The notes: generated by a model not told the origin, from the letters alone. A stretch of DNA of 64,000 nucleotides from an uncultured Oceanospirillaceae bacterium (GCA_937974825.1 CALJVD010000053.1:1-64000), one strand, 5' to 3'; shown: positions 41,083-51,033, counted from the first letter of the stretch. Translations and numbers: made by a program.

Positions 41083-42909
41083 TTAGTTTTGCTTAATCTT
41101 GCTGTTATCTCTAGACCAAGCTTGGAAGCTTAATAGTGACTTACGGCTATTAGCTTCACGCTCAGCAGCAAGTTGTTCGTTATCAACTTCAACATCAGCC
41201 CAGTTTTTCTTATCAATAGCGTTAAGTTTAACAACGGCGTATCCACCTTGAATGGCAACGCTTTTAACTTCGCCTGGCTTAATAGAGAACGCACGCTGTT
41301 GAACCATACGATCAGCGTCGGTATTTTGCGAGAAAGTCGTGGTAACTGCGTTCCACTTAACATTCTCATCATCACCTTTAGAAATTGCATCAGCTCTTTC
41401 TTTAGCTAGCTCTAAAGAGCGCGCAAAAGTAAGTTCTTCTACCACTGAATCTCTTACGTCACTCAACGGCAGTACGCTTTCAGGCTTATGCTCGTTGATG
41501 GCCAAAATTAACGCTGAATCCGCAAGCTCAATAACTGAACTGATTTCATTGTCGTATAAAACGTTACCAGCAAAACTTGCTTCACGCACGCTTTCAGACT
41601 CTGCAATACCTTCACCACTATCACGCTCAAACAATGGTGTTGTTTTAAGGGTTAATCCGGCTGTTTTAGCGGCTTCATCAATAGATAGTGCAGAGAAGGC
41701 TAAATCGGATAGTTCAATGATTTTAGCTTCATAGAGGTCATACGCTTTAGATTCACGTACTTCTGCAGCTAGAGTGTCTTTCATTTCTTCAAAAGACTCT
41801 AAGTCATCAGCAATGACTTTAGTGGCACGAATTAAGTGTATGCCAAAGTCTGTTTCAACTGGCTCAGAAACTTCACCTTCTGCTAAAGAATAAAGAGCAT
41901 TCTCAAACAATTCATCAAAGCTGCCTCTTAGGGTAATACCTAAATCACCACCCGCTTCTTTGCTACCTAAGTCATCAGAGTATTCTTTAGCCAGTGCTTC
42001 AAAGCTTTCACCTTGATCGATACGTGTTTTCAACTCAGCCGCTAGCTCTTTAGCTTCCTTAAGAGAGCGATCAAAGGTTTCTAGAAGAATATGGCTTGCT
42101 TGACGTTGTTCATTGGCGCTTGCACGTAACTTGTAATCTTCATACGCATTGTTTAATTCAGCATCAGATACATCTAAGGTAGCTGCGAGATCTGCACGTT
42201 TCACTTCAACGTACTTAACGCTTACCATTTCAGGTACAGCAAAACGCTCTAAGCTGCTGTTATAGGCTTGTTCGATATCGTCTTCACTTAAAGACACTTG
42301 TTTAACAAACTCTTTAGCGTCTAACTCAACATATTCAAAGGTACGTTCTTCTGCGTCTAAAGCCGTTTTAAGCTTGGCAGAAAATGGCGTAGCAAAACCA
42401 CTTAATGCAAAAGCTGCTTGTGACTGGTTAACAATAATGTCACTGGCTAATGCTTGACGATATTGTAATGGGCTCATACCGTTCATACGTAACACTTCAA
42501 CATACTGGTCACGGTCAAAACGACCACCGTTTTGGAAGGCTGGTACACTGACAATTACTTCATCAACCATACGTGAAGACGCTGCTAAACCAAGCTTATT
42601 GGCTTGATTGAGGCTAATTTTCTCACTGATTAGTTGCTCTACTGCTGCCTGACGTAAAAACTGTTCATTGAATATATCTTCGTTGAACTGATCGCCAAAT
42701 TGACGGCTAAGATTTGCGCGTTGCATTTCCATTGCCATAGCAATATCAGATTCTTTGATTTCGACACCGTCTACTTCAATAGCTGCTGGCTCACCACCAC
42801 CCATTGTTACAATGCTTTCTACACCCCAAAGTGCAAATACGATAATGATGAAAGCAACAATGATCTTGGCAAGCGTCCCCTGTGCGTTGTTACGCATCGT
42901 TTGTAACAT
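41083..42909 (-). CDS. ppiD: Periplasmic folding chaperone PpiD (SurA-like, one parvulin domain)
   Basis: PpiD is an inner-membrane-anchored periplasmic chaperone near the Sec translocon. One helix (about 15-35) anchors it, followed by a SurA-N-like helical domain and a single parvulin domain around 260-360 (ASHILLETF, SDDLGSKEAGGDLGI, ETDFGIHLIR). The C-terminal part is long and helical. A TTG six bases upstream is open, but the ATG at 42909 starts MLQTMRNNAQG as in the family. AGGAG lies ten bases before it. Length is 608 residues. Confidence 0.93.
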   Translation of the reverse strand: MLQTMRNNAQGTLAKIIVAFIIIVFALWGVESIVTMGGGEPAAIEVDGVEIKESDIAMAMEMQRANLSRQFGDQFNEDIFNEQFLRQAAVEQLISEKISLNQANKLGLAASSRMVDEVIVSVPAFQNGGRFDRDQYVEVLRMNGMSPLQYRQALASDIIVNQSQAAFALSGFATPFSAKLKTALDAEERTFEYVELDAKEFVKQVSLSEDDIEQAYNSSLERFAVPEMVSVKYVEVKRADLAATLDVSDAELNNAYEDYKLRASANEQRQASHILLETFDRSLKEAKELAAELKTRIDQGESFEALAKEYSDDLGSKEAGGDLGITLRGSFDELFENALYSLAEGEVSEPVETDFGIHLIRATKVIADDLESFEEMKDTLAAEVRESKAYDLYEAKIIELSDLAFSALSIDEAAKTAGLTLKTTPLFERDSGEGIAESESVREASFAGNVLYDNEISSVIELADSALILAINEHKPESVLPLSDVRDSVVEELTFARSLELAKERADAISKGDDENVKWNAVTTTFSQNTDADRMVQQRAFSIKPGEVKSVAIQGGYAVVKLNAIDKKNWADVEVDNEQLAAEREANSRKSLLSFQAWSRDNSKIKQN

Positions 42910-42960
42910 GCTCAATACACTCCTCTATTAGACAGTAGATTTTATTTTTCAGTGAGCTAA

Positions 42961-42988
42961 ACAAAAAAGCGCATCAATGATGCGCTTT
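42961..42988 (-). terminator. Terminator of hupB
   Basis: On the minus strand AAAGCGCATCA and TGATGCGCTTT are inverse arms around one base, giving a stem of at least 9 bp, followed by a T-rich tract TTTTTTG. It lies between hupB and ppiD. Confidence 0.85.
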
Positions 42989-43036
42989 GACACTTAAGAG
43001 TTTATATCTATACAGATTAACTGCATATACTCTTAT

Positions 43037-43309
43037 TTAGTTTACAGCGTCTTTTAGAGCCTTACCTGCTTTGAAGCTTGGCACTTTAGCTGCTGCAATT
43101 TGAATTTCTTCGCCAGTACGTGGATTACGGCCTGTGCGTGCTGCACGATCCTTAACTTGGAAAGAACCAAAACCAACAAGTGAAACCTGATCACCATTTT
43201 TAAGTGCAGTAGTAATGCTTTCTACCATTGCATCTAAAGCGCGACCTGCAGCCGCTTTTGAAAGATCTGCCGAAGCAGCGATTGCATCAATTAACTCAGA
43301 CTTATTCAC
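43037..43309 (-). CDS. hupB: DNA-binding protein HU-beta
   Basis: This 90-residue HU-family nucleoid protein binds and bends DNA without strong sequence preference. The N-terminus [11 protein letters not shown], the core [22 protein letters not shown] with the DNA-intercalating proline, and the ending [14 protein letters not shown] are all standard. It lies between lon and ppiD as in E. coli and Pseudomonas, with its own promoter. Confidence 0.97.
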   Translation of the reverse strand: MNKSELIDAIAASADLSKAAAGRALDAMVESITTALKNGDQVSLVGFGSFQVKDRAARTGRNPRTGEEIQIAAAKVPSFKAGKALKDAVN

Positions 43310-43387
43310 ACTAATCCCCTTATGCTGTGTGTATTTTTTAACGTAATTGTCTGCGGCCTAGTTTGCTACAGTATATTAGTGCGTGAA

Positions 43388-43416
43388 TTTATACCAAGCA
43401 CTGAATAACGCGTCAA
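43388..43416 (-). promoter_or_regulatory. Promoter of hupB
   Basis: On the minus strand TTGACG (43411-43416) is followed after exactly 17 bp by TATAAA (43388-43393), giving a leader of about 70 nt before the hupB ATG. Confidence 0.8.
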
Positions 43417-43425
43417 GACGCGTTA
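43406..43425. repeat. Palindrome overlapping lon stop and the hupB -35 box
   Basis: TAACGCGT (43406-43413) is the inverse of ACGCGTTA (43418-43425) with centre CAAG. It contains the lon stop codon and the hupB -35 hexamer. It may act as a weak lon terminator, as a regulatory operator, or be incidental. Confidence 0.5.
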
Positions 43426-45804
43426 GTGGGTACTGGGCCTATTTAACTCATCTTTTTCACTGTTTGGTGTAGCTATTGGACTTGTCAAGGGCTTAAAGTC
43501 GTTTTCTAACGCAATTTCAAGCACTTCGTCTATCCATTCAGCGGTAACGATTTTTAGATCTGCAATGATATTTTCAGGAATATCTTTCAAATCTTTTTCG
43601 TTTTCCTTTGGAATAATGACGGTTTTAATTCCACCACGATGAGCCGCTAACAGTTTTTCTTTTAGACCGCCAATAGCCAGTACTTTGCCACGCAAGGTTA
43701 TCTCACCCGTCATCGCCACATCGGCGAGCACAGGAATACCCGTAATAGCAGAAACTAAGGCTGTTACCATACCTATACCCGCGCTAGGGCCATCTTTAGG
43801 CGTTGCCCCTTCGGGTACGTGTACGTGTAAATCGTTTTTCTCAAAGAATTCATTGGTAATGCCAAACCCAGCGGCACGACTACGTACAACCGTTAATGCC
43901 GCCTGAATAGACTCTTGCATTACATCACCTAGTGAACCGGTTTTAACAATGCGACCTTTACCGGGCATAGCAGTAGATTCTAGAGTTAATAATTCGCCAC
44001 CCACTGATGTCCAAGCAAGGCCCGTCACCTGCCCTACTTGATTTTCAACATCCGCTAACCCATAGCGATACTTAGGCGTACCTAAGTACTCTTCTAACAG
44101 ATCAGCATCAATAACCTGTGTTTTCTGATTTTTTTCTAAAATATTTGACTTAACCACACGACGGCACAGCTTCGCTAGCTCACGCTCTAATCCACGCACA
44201 CCTGCTTCACGGGTGTATAGGCGAATAACGGTTAGCAGTTGTTCGTCGGCTATTTTAATTTCATCTTTAGTTAAACCATTAGCCTTTATTTGCTTAGGCA
44301 GCAAATAACGTCGTGCAATGTTCACTTTTTCATCTTCGGTATAACCAGGGATGCGTATAACTTCCATACGATCTAGTAAGGGCGCAGGAATGTTCATACT
44401 GTTTGATGTACAAACAAACATTACATCAGACAGGTCGTAATCGACTTCAAGGTAATGATCGACGAAGGTGCTGTTTTGCTCGGGGTCTAATACTTCAAGC
44501 AAGGCTGATGCAGGGTCACCGCGATGATCCATTCCCATTTTGTCGATTTCATCGAGTAAAAACAGTGGGTTTTTAACACCAACTTTAGACATTCTTTGGA
44601 CTAGCTTACCTGGCATGGCACCGATATAGGTACGACGGTGACCACGTATTTCAGCTTCATCACGCACACCACCGAGCGCCATGCGAATAAATTTACGATT
44701 CGTGGCACGTGCAATGGATTTACCCAATGACGTTTTACCTACCCCAGGTGGGCCTACTAAACACAAGACGGCACCTTTAACCTTTTTAACACGGCTTTGA
44801 ACGGCTAAGTATTCGATTATACGGTCTTTAACTTCATCTAAACCGTAGTGGTCTGCGTCAAGAATCTCTTGCGCTTTAGCTAAGTCATGGCTTACGCGAC
44901 TGCGCTTTTTCCATGGGATATTAATAAGCCAATCCAAATAGCTACGTACCACTGTTGCTTCAGCAGACATAGGAGACATCATCCTAAGCTTTTTAAGCTC
45001 TGCTTGAGCCTTTTCTAGGGCTTCAGCGGTCATTCCAACCGACTCAATGCTCTTAGCTAATGCTTCAAACTCGTCTTGGCCATCTTCAGTGTCTTGTAAT
45101 TCTTTCTGAATCGCTTTGATCTGCTCGTTTAAATAATACTCGCGCTGGCTCTTTTCCATCTGTTTTTTAACACGGCCACGAATACGCTTTTCAACTTTAA
45201 AGAGGTCGATCTCTACTTCCATTAAGCCCATTAAGTGTTCGATGCGTTCTGTTACATCAATAATTTCTAAAACTTTTTGTTTCTCATCGAGCTTTAAAGA
45301 AATATGCGCGGCTATTGTATCTGCCAAAATATCTGCATCATCGATATGGCTAATGGTAGAAAGCACTTCATTAGGGACTTTCTTGGATAATTGAACATAC
45401 TGCTCAAAATGATTCGTTAAAGTATGCAGTAAGACTTCGTTTTCTTTTTCTGTAAGCTCACTACCCGCAACAGGTGTCACATCACCCACAAAGTAATGCT
45501 CTAAATCATCAAGGGAATTTAAGTTTGCACGCTGCTGCCCTTCTACTAACACTTTAACGGTGCCATCAGGAAGCTTTAACAGCTGCAATATTGTTGCAAT
45601 AGTACCTACAGGGTAAACCGAATCGATATCTGGGTTATCGACATCGGCATCTGTCTGAGCAACCAGGAATATTTGCTTACCATTTTCAGAGGCCTCTTCT
45701 AATGCTCGTATGGATTTTTCACGCCCAACAAACAATGGAATAACCATAGATGGAAAAACAACGACATCTCGTAAGGGTAACAATGGAAAATTTTGTTGTG
45801 ACAT
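43423..45804 (-). CDS. lon: ATP-dependent protease Lon
   Basis: Lon is a AAA+ serine protease that degrades misfolded and many regulatory proteins. The 793-residue protein begins with the LAN substrate-binding domain ([19 protein letters not shown]), has Walker [16 protein letters not shown] near 355 and a C-terminal protease domain with the Ser in [10 protein letters not shown] near 680 and the catalytic Lys in [18 protein letters not shown] near 720. A heat-shock-type promoter lies upstream. It lies between clpX and hupB, as in E. coli. Confidence 0.97.
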   Translation of the reverse strand: MSQQNFPLLPLRDVVVFPSMVIPLFVGREKSIRALEEASENGKQIFLVAQTDADVDNPDIDSVYPVGTIATILQLLKLPDGTVKVLVEGQQRANLNSLDDLEHYFVGDVTPVAGSELTEKENEVLLHTLTNHFEQYVQLSKKVPNEVLSTISHIDDADILADTIAAHISLKLDEKQKVLEIIDVTERIEHLMGLMEVEIDLFKVEKRIRGRVKKQMEKSQREYYLNEQIKAIQKELQDTEDGQDEFEALAKSIESVGMTAEALEKAQAELKKLRMMSPMSAEATVVRSYLDWLINIPWKKRSRVSHDLAKAQEILDADHYGLDEVKDRIIEYLAVQSRVKKVKGAVLCLVGPPGVGKTSLGKSIARATNRKFIRMALGGVRDEAEIRGHRRTYIGAMPGKLVQRMSKVGVKNPLFLLDEIDKMGMDHRGDPASALLEVLDPEQNSTFVDHYLEVDYDLSDVMFVCTSNSMNIPAPLLDRMEVIRIPGYTEDEKVNIARRYLLPKQIKANGLTKDEIKIADEQLLTVIRLYTREAGVRGLERELAKLCRRVVKSNILEKNQKTQVIDADLLEEYLGTPKYRYGLADVENQVGQVTGLAWTSVGGELLTLESTAMPGKGRIVKTGSLGDVMQESIQAALTVVRSRAAGFGITNEFFEKNDLHVHVPEGATPKDGPSAGIGMVTALVSAITGIPVLADVAMTGEITLRGKVLAIGGLKEKLLAAHRGGIKTVIIPKENEKDLKDIPENIIADLKIVTAEWIDEVLEIALENDFKPLTSPIATPNSEKDELNRPSTH

Positions 45805-45847
45805 TAAAAATGACCTAATAGCGATAAATATTTGTTTACTATCTCAG

Positions 45848-45877
45848 TATATGGGGACGAATATCAAGAATTACAAA
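45848..45877 (-). promoter_or_regulatory. RpoH (sigma-32)-like promoter of lon
   Basis: On the minus strand TTTGTAA (45871-45877), 14 bp, then CCCCATATA (45848-45856). The -10 is the sigma-32 consensus form, the -35 matches CTTGAAA at five of seven positions, and the geometry is identical to the clpX promoter in this window. Start of transcription would be about 35 bp before the lon ATG. Confidence 0.62.
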
Positions 45878-45886
45878 CACATAAAC

Positions 45887-45912
45887 AAAAAAAGGAGCCG
45901 AAGCTCCTTTTT
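45887..45912 (-). terminator. Terminator of clpX
   Basis: On the minus strand AAAAAGGAGC and GCTCCTTTTTTT flank a TTCG loop, a stable tetraloop stem with a T tract, just after the clpX stop and before the lon promoter. Confidence 0.9.
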
Positions 45913-45917
45913 GTTGC

Positions 45918-47198
45918 TTAATTACTGCCTGGTGAGACCTTATCTACATCAGAGTTACCGTAAATAATCAAAGGGTCAGCACCGTCGGTAATGACGTTAG
46001 CCTCAATAACGACTTTACTCACATGCTCTTCTGATGGGATTTCGTACATTATTTCTAATAACGCACCCTCCATTATTGAGCGTAAGCCACGTGCACCCGT
46101 CTTTCTTTCCATCGCAAGTTTAGCAATGGCAGAAAGTGCTTCTTCACGGAACTCTAACTCGACACCTTCCATTTCAAACAGCTTCTGATACTGGCGCACC
46201 AGAGAGTTTCTTGGCTCGGTCAGAATTTGCATAAGCGCGGATTCATCAAGCTCATCTAAGGTAGCAATCATTGGTAAACGACCAATAAATTCAGGGATTA
46301 AACCAAACTTAACTAAGTCGCCAGATTCTATTTCGCGTAAAATCTCACCAACGGCTTTAAGATCGTCTTTACCTTTCACTGAGGCAGTAAAACCAATACC
46401 ACTCTTTTCAGAGCGTTCACGAATAATTTTATCTAGCCCAGCGAAAGCACCACCACAAATAAACAAGATATTAGCAGTATCTACTTGCAAAAACTCTTGC
46501 TGCGGATGCTTACGGCCGCCTTGCGGAGGAATAGATGCAACCGTACCTTCAATCAGTTTTAATAGCGCCTGCTGAACACCTTCACCTGATACGTCACGCG
46601 TGATCGATGGGTTATCGGATTTACGTGAGATTTTATCGATTTCATCAATGTAGACAATGCCACGTTGTGCTTTTTCGATATCGTAATCACATTGCTGTAA
46701 AAGCTTTTGAATAATGTTTTCAACATCTTCACCCACATAACCTGCTTCGGTTAGAGTGGTCGCATCTGCAATAGTAAAAGGTACGTTCAATAGTCGAGCT
46801 AAAGACTCTGCCAGCAGTGTTTTACCACTACCTGTTGGACCAATAAGTAAAATATTACTTTTAGACAGCTCTACATCACTGGTTTTTTCACTGTGCTGCA
46901 GACGCTTATAGTGGTTGTACACTGCCACCGCTAAAACTAATTTAGCTTTATCTTGGCCGATAACGTACTCATCTAATGTGTCTTTAATTTCTTTTGGCGT
47001 AGGCAACTTGTCTGAAGGTGCTTTACTCTCACTTTCTTGCACCTCTTCACGAATAATGTCGTTGCATAGATCAACGCATTCATCACAAATAAATACAGAA
47101 GGACCTGCAATTAATTTGCGAACTTCGTGTTGGCTTTTTCCACAGAATGAACAGTACAACAGTTTACCGTCACTCTTGCCTTTAATATCGTCGGTCAT
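45918..47198 (-). CDS. clpX: ATP-dependent Clp protease ATP-binding subunit ClpX
   Basis: ClpX is the AAA+ unfoldase of ClpXP, handling ssrA-tagged and many specific substrates. A C4 zinc-binding domain opens the protein (CSFCGKSQ and [10 protein letters not shown]), Walker A is [15 protein letters not shown] near 120, and the ClpP-docking IGF tripeptide lies in [10 protein letters not shown] near 268. The length of 426 residues is standard. A heat-shock-like promoter lies in the 63-bp gap downstream of clpP, so clpX can be expressed separately from it. Confidence 0.97.
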   Translation of the reverse strand: MTDDIKGKSDGKLLYCSFCGKSQHEVRKLIAGPSVFICDECVDLCNDIIREEVQESESKAPSDKLPTPKEIKDTLDEYVIGQDKAKLVLAVAVYNHYKRLQHSEKTSDVELSKSNILLIGPTGSGKTLLAESLARLLNVPFTIADATTLTEAGYVGEDVENIIQKLLQQCDYDIEKAQRGIVYIDEIDKISRKSDNPSITRDVSGEGVQQALLKLIEGTVASIPPQGGRKHPQQEFLQVDTANILFICGGAFAGLDKIIRERSEKSGIGFTASVKGKDDLKAVGEILREIESGDLVKFGLIPEFIGRLPMIATLDELDESALMQILTEPRNSLVRQYQKLFEMEGVELEFREEALSAIAKLAMERKTGARGLRSIMEGALLEIMYEIPSEEHVSKVVIEANVITDGADPLIIYGNSDVDKVSPGSN

Positions 47199-47229
47199 TC
47201 GACTGCCTCATTGTTCTTTGACATATCTT

Positions 47230-47259
47230 TATATGGGTACTATTTCTGACTATTTCAAG
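47230..47259 (-). promoter_or_regulatory. RpoH (sigma-32)-like promoter of clpX
   Basis: On the minus strand CTTGAAA (47253-47259), 14 bp, then ACCCATATA (47230-47238). The -35 is the exact sigma-32 consensus and the -10 differs from CCCCATATA only in the first base. It begins right after the clpP stop and ends 31 bases before the clpX ATG. Confidence 0.75.
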
Positions 47260-47261
47260 GA

Positions 47262-47888
47262 CTAGCCGCGATTAGTAACCACTTGGTCAATTAGCCCATA
47301 GGCTAGCGCTTCTTCTGCATCCATAAAGTTATCACGCTCAGTATCGGCTGCAACTTCTTCTACAGGACGTCCAGTATGATATGCCATAATTTTATTTAAA
47401 CGGTCTTTTGTGTCTTGGATATTCTTCGCATGAATCTGAATATCTGTCGCTTGACCCTGTGCACCGCCACTTGGTTGGTGAATCATAATACGTGAGTTAG
47501 GGACACTTAAACGCTTACCTTTAGCACCGGCTGCTAATAAGAATGCACCCATACTGCAAGCCTGTCCAATTACCATTGTACTTACATCAGGCTTAATAAA
47601 TTGCATTGTGTCATAGATTGATAGACCAGCAGACACAGAACCACCCGGTGAATTGATATAAAGGTGGATGTCTTTATCTGGGTTTTCAGACTCTAAAAAT
47701 AATAGTTGCGCCACGACTAAGTTTGCCATGTGGTCTTCGACTGGACCCACTAAAAATATAACGCGCTCTTTTAGTAAACGGGAATAAATATCATAGGCAC
47801 GCTCACCACGAGCGGATTGCTCTACGACCATTGGCACTAAACCGCCAGCTGCACGAATTAGTTCTGCTTGTTGTGTTATATCAGTCAT
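47262..47888 (-). CDS. clpP: ATP-dependent Clp protease proteolytic subunit ClpP
   Basis: ClpP forms the tetradecameric serine-protease chamber used by ClpX and ClpA. The 208-residue precursor has the nucleophile S112 ([13 protein letters not shown]) and H137 ([10 protein letters not shown]), with the third triad residue near 186 ([12 protein letters not shown] region). A short N-terminal propeptide precedes [21 protein letters not shown]. It lies between tig and clpX in the conserved order. AAGGGAG precedes the ATG at about ten bases. Confidence 0.97.
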   Translation of the reverse strand: MTDITQQAELIRAAGGLVPMVVEQSARGERAYDIYSRLLKERVIFLVGPVEDHMANLVVAQLLFLESENPDKDIHLYINSPGGSVSAGLSIYDTMQFIKPDVSTMVIGQACSMGAFLLAAGAKGKRLSVPNSRIMIHQPSGGAQGQATDIQIHAKNIQDTKDRLNKIMAYHTGRPVEEVAADTERDNFMDAEEALAYGLIDQVVTNRG

Positions 47889-47924
47889 TCGATCCCGTAC
47901 TCCCTTAAATTAATCTTAATTTAC

Positions 47925-47955
47925 AAAAATAGCCGCAGGGATAGCGGCTATTTTT
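47925..47955 (-). terminator. Terminator hairpin between tig and clpP
   Basis: On the minus strand AAAAATAGCCGC and GCGGCTATTTTT pair over about 12 bp around a short centre, followed by a T-containing tract. It lies about 45 bp after the tig stop and also just downstream of a possible clpP promoter. Confidence 0.8.
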
Positions 47956-47956
47956 C

Positions 47957-47985
47957 AGTGTAGCCAGTAATTGGCTTGTTGTCAG
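47957..47985 (-). promoter_or_regulatory. Possible clpP promoter
   Basis: On the minus strand CTGACA (47980-47985), 17 bp, TACACT (47957-47962). Transcription would begin within the 5' arm of the downstream hairpin, so transcripts from this promoter would lack part of the stem, while read-through from tig would form it. Confidence 0.5.
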
Positions 47986-47999
47986 TTACCTGTGAAGTA

Positions 48000-49313
48000 T
48001 TATGCAGGCTGATTAGCAGCTTGGATAACCTCTTCATAGGTCGCTTCAACTTGGCTCACTTTTGCAGATGCTAATACTTTATCAACCACCTGAGACTCTA
48101 AAGCTAGCGCTTGAATCTGAGATTTTTGTTGTTCGTTATTAGCGTAAAAATCACGAACTTCTTGCGGGTTTTCATAAGTAGAAGCCATTTCTTCAATTAG
48201 CTCGTTTACTTTGTCTTCAGAAGGTTCGATGTCATTGCTTTCAATAACAGCATTCATTAATAGACCGACTTGAACGCGCTTAGTTGCTTGATCTTTAAAT
48301 AATTCGGCAGGTAAACGGCTAGGATCCATGTATTCTGCACCACCAAACTGTTGTACAGCTTGTTGGCGAAGACGGTCAATTTCTTGATCAACCAGTGAAG
48401 CAGGAACGTCGATTTCGTTGTTCGCTAACAAACCATCAATCACTTGTTGCTTGGTGATTGCTTCAAGAGCACGTTTTAGTTCACGCTCCATATTTTTACG
48501 AACTTCGCCACGGAACTCTTCTTCGCTTTCAGCTTCTACGCCAAATGTTTTAAAGAACTCTTGGTTCATCTCTGGCAGCTCAGGCTTTTCAACAGCTTTA
48601 ACAGTCACTTTAAACTGAGCTGGTTTACCTTTTAACTCTTCCTTGTGGTAATCCTCAGGGAAGTTAACGTCTAAGGTTTTCTCGTCTTCTGCTTTAGCGC
48701 CCACTAGACCTTCTTCAAAGCCAGGGATCATAGAATTCGAGCCCAGTGTTAGGCTGTAATCTGTTGCACTACCACCTTCGAACACTTCACCGTCGATAGA
48801 ACCTTCGAAATCGATAATGACACGGTCACCATCAACAGCTGCTTCTTCAGACTTTTCCCAGTTAGCATTTTGCTTCTGTAAAGTCTCAAGCATTGTATTA
48901 ATGTCTTCTTCTTTAACTTCAGAAGTTTTTTGCTCTACTTCAATAGCAGAGAAGTCGCCAAGAGTGATTTCTGGGTATACTTCGAACGTTGCTTTAAACT
49001 CTAGATCTTTACCTTCTTCATCAACCGTTGGTTCAAAGCTTGGCATACCTGCCAATTTCACTTCTTCTTTTTGAACAGCTTCAAAGAAAGCTTGTTGCAT
49101 TTGCTGATATACCGCTTCAAGACGCGCTTGTTTACCAAACATACGCTTAGCAACATTAGCAGGTAGTGGTTTGCCTTTACGGAAGCCGTTAATTTTTTGG
49201 CCTTTGGCAATGCGCTTCAGCTCACTTGTTACAGTTTGTTCCACTTGCTCTGCTGGAACACCAATGGTCATAACACGCTGAAGACCAGAAGTAGTCTCGA
49301 TGGACACTTGCAT
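48000..49313 (-). CDS. tig: Trigger factor
   Basis: Trigger factor is the ribosome-bound chaperone and peptidyl-prolyl isomerase that meets nascent chains at the exit tunnel. The ribosome-binding loop signature is GFRKGKPLP near 40-48. The FKBP-type domain occupies about 150-245 (DGDRVIIDFEGSIDG, TLGSNSMIPGFEEGLVGA). A long helical C-terminal chaperone domain follows. The length of 437 residues is normal. AGAGG lies before the ATG, and it is first in the tig-clpP-clpX-lon series. Confidence 0.97.
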   Translation of the reverse strand: MQVSIETTSGLQRVMTIGVPAEQVEQTVTSELKRIAKGQKINGFRKGKPLPANVAKRMFGKQARLEAVYQQMQQAFFEAVQKEEVKLAGMPSFEPTVDEEGKDLEFKATFEVYPEITLGDFSAIEVEQKTSEVKEEDINTMLETLQKQNANWEKSEEAAVDGDRVIIDFEGSIDGEVFEGGSATDYSLTLGSNSMIPGFEEGLVGAKAEDEKTLDVNFPEDYHKEELKGKPAQFKVTVKAVEKPELPEMNQEFFKTFGVEAESEEEFRGEVRKNMERELKRALEAITKQQVIDGLLANNEIDVPASLVDQEIDRLRQQAVQQFGGAEYMDPSRLPAELFKDQATKRVQVGLLMNAVIESNDIEPSEDKVNELIEEMASTYENPQEVRDFYANNEQQKSQIQALALESQVVDKVLASAKVSQVEATYEEVIQAANQPA

Positions 49314-49384
49314 ACTTGCCTCTCATATAAAATTCAAAGTTTAGACACAACACAACTTGATGTTGTAAATTTATAAAGGCGCGA

Positions 49385-49413
49385 ATTATAGCCTAAGCTC
49401 GGCTATGATTGAA
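49385..49413 (-). promoter_or_regulatory. Promoter of tig
   Basis: On the minus strand TTCAAT (49408-49413), 17 bp, TATAAT (49385-49390), then a GCGCC discriminator. The -35 is weak but the -10 is perfect. ATAGCC and GGCTAT form an inverted repeat over the spacer and -10. Confidence 0.6.
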
Positions 49414-49499
49414 CCCATAAAAATTAGTTTGTTTGCACGAATAGAATTAAGTTAGCGAAAGCTAATGTTTAATAAGGATATAAAGGGGAGTTTTTTAAT

Positions 49500-49576
49500 T
49501 GGGGTGGCCGACGGGGATCGAACCCGCGACAACAGGAATCACAATCCTGGACTCTACCAACTGAGCTACGGCCACC
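49500..49576 (-). tRNA. tRNA-His (anticodon GUG)
   Basis: This 77-nt minus-strand tRNA has the special G-1:C73 pair (GGTGGCC at the 5' end, GGCCACC before CCA), an encoded CCA at 49500-49502 and the anticodon loop TTGTGAT, giving GUG. It is the last of a Pro-Arg-His cluster. Confidence 0.96.
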
Positions 49577-49605
49577 AGATATAAATTTGCCAGCGTCGCC
49601 TTTAT

Positions 49606-49682
49606 TGGCGCACCCGGCAGGGATTGAACCTGCAACCCTCGGCTTAGAAGGCCGATGCTCTATCCAATTGAGCTACGGGCGC
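49606..49682 (-). tRNA. tRNA-Arg (anticodon UCU)
   Basis: This 77-nt minus-strand tRNA begins GCGCCCG, has an encoded CCA at 49606-49608, and its anticodon loop CTTCTAA gives UCU, reading AGA and AGG. It is the middle gene of the Pro-Arg-His cluster. Confidence 0.96.
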
Positions 49683-49704
49683 ATTTCAATACTAGAAATG
49701 AAGT

Positions 49705-49781
49705 TGGTCGGGGTAGAGAGATTCGAACTCCCGACACCCTGGTCCCAAACCAGGTGCGCTACCAGACTGCGCTATACCCCG
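49705..49781 (-). tRNA. tRNA-Pro (anticodon UGG)
   Basis: This 77-nt minus-strand tRNA has acceptor stem CGGGGTA, encoded CCA at 49705-49707, and anticodon loop TTTGGGA giving UGG. It is the first gene of the Pro-Arg-His cluster, next to the promoter. Confidence 0.96.
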
Positions 49782-49824
49782 ACTTCAAACTTGCTTGCTG
49801 AGTTATTCTCTGCAAGTGCGGCGC

Positions 49825-49853
49825 ATAGTATACAGACCTCAGACCCTCGTCAA
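49825..49853 (-). promoter_or_regulatory. Promoter of the tRNA-Pro-Arg-His operon
   Basis: On the minus strand TTGACG (49848-49853) precedes TATACT after 15 bp or the overlapping TACTAT after 17 bp, followed by a GCGCCGC discriminator typical of stringent control. Confidence 0.65.
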
Positions 49854-50107
49854 CTACTTTTTTCAAATATTTTAAAAATAACTGCTTTTCGATTAAATAT
49901 TAATCAAATCAGTAGGTTAAACCGCAAAATTGTACTTTTTATAGACAATTCATTGAGGTATCACCAATAGCTCACTTACCTCTATATAAATCACCCACCC
50001 TACTTTGGTTTTAATTAACTGCGCACTATCTTCATTGAGTTTATGTATTAAAAGTGAGAAAATCGCGCGCCTATCTTCTCTATACTATGTAATAGGCTTA
50101 TTGACTA
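49854..50107. other. AT-rich region upstream of folD, no gene seen
   Basis: Between the tRNA promoter and folD I see no ORF with a ribosome-binding site and no structured RNA. It should contain the folD promoter; TATACT at 50081-50086 is a possible -10, but no good -35 is at the right distance. A second AT-rich stretch at 49880-49940 has no recognisable element. Confidence 0.4.
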
Positions 50108-50965
50108 ATGACTGCCAAACTAATCGATGGTAATGCTAGAGCAAAGGCAATTCGTGAAACTATCAAGCAGCGAGTACAGACTCGTTTAGATAACGGCCTG
50201 CGCGCACCGGGTCTTGCTGTTATCTTAGTTGGTAATGATCCTGCTTCTGAAGTTTACGTGTCACACAAACGGAAAGATTGCGAGCAAGTAGGCATTATTA
50301 GTAAAGCATTTGACTTACCTAGCAGCACAAAACAACAAGAACTGCTGAATTTAATTGATGAACTTAATAACGATGCCGACATTGACGGTATTCTTGTTCA
50401 ACTTCCGTTGCCTGCAGGCTTACATGCCGATGAAATTCTTGAGCGTATCGACCCCACTAAGGATGTCGATGGCTTCCATCCTTTTAACGTTGGTCGCTTA
50501 GCACAAAGAATGCCCTTATTACGTCCTTGCACACCCGCTGGTGTTATCGACTTATTAGAAGGTACAGGTGTCGATCTACACGGTCAAAATGCGGTTATTG
50601 TTGGGGCTTCTAATATTGTTGGTCGCCCAATGGGATTAGAGCTGCTTCTTAAAGGCAGCACGGTAACTACTTGTCACCGTTTTACTAAAGACACTGAGCA
50701 GCATGTACGTCGTGCCGATATCGTAATCGTAGCAGTTGGAAAACCTGGTATCGTTAAAGGTGAGTGGATTAAAGATGGTGCCATTGTTATTGACGTTGGC
50801 ATTAACCGCTCGGCCGACGGCAAACTGATTGGTGATGTCGATTTTGACGAAGCCGCTAAGCGTGCCTCATATATTACGCCAGTTCCTGGCGGCGTTGGCC
50901 CCATGACACGCGCCAAGCTTTTAGAAAATACGCTTTATGCATGCGAAGAGCTGCATAAGAAATAA
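50108..50965 (+). CDS. folD: Bifunctional methylenetetrahydrofolate dehydrogenase/cyclohydrolase
   Basis: FolD interconverts 5,10-methylene-, 5,10-methenyl- and 10-formyl-tetrahydrofolate with NADP+, supplying formyl groups for purines and initiator tRNA. The 285-residue protein shows the catalytic lysine region [15 protein letters not shown], the loop [10 protein letters not shown], the NADP-binding [17 protein letters not shown] and the C-terminal [12 protein letters not shown]. The order tig-tRNAs-folD-cysS-glnS is conserved in pseudomonads. Confidence 0.96.
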   Translation: MTAKLIDGNARAKAIRETIKQRVQTRLDNGLRAPGLAVILVGNDPASEVYVSHKRKDCEQVGIISKAFDLPSSTKQQELLNLIDELNNDADIDGILVQLPLPAGLHADEILERIDPTKDVDGFHPFNVGRLAQRMPLLRPCTPAGVIDLLEGTGVDLHGQNAVIVGASNIVGRPMGLELLLKGSTVTTCHRFTKDTEQHVRRADIVIVAVGKPGIVKGEWIKDGAIVIDVGINRSADGKLIGDVDFDEAAKRASYITPVPGGVGPMTRAKLLENTLYACEELHKK

Positions 50966-50992
50966 TATTGCTTTCATAAACATAAACAGCAT

Positions 50993-51029
50993 AAAAAAAG
51001 CGGGCTAAATTGAATTGCCCGCTTTTTTT
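50993..51029. terminator. Bidirectional terminator between folD and cysS
   Basis: AAAAAAAGCGGGC and GCCCGCTTTTTTT form a 13-bp inverted repeat around an 11-nt loop, between convergent genes. Confidence 0.92.
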
Positions 51030-51033
51030 ATTG

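Noticed and set aside
49353..49365. ACAAC-TTGAT-GTTGT and the adjoining ATGTTGTAAAT, resembling the core of an E. coli Ter site
   Set aside because: The critical C after GTTGTAA is A here, the flanks do not match, and it is part of a local inverted repeat in the tig leader. It cannot be supported as a Tus target.
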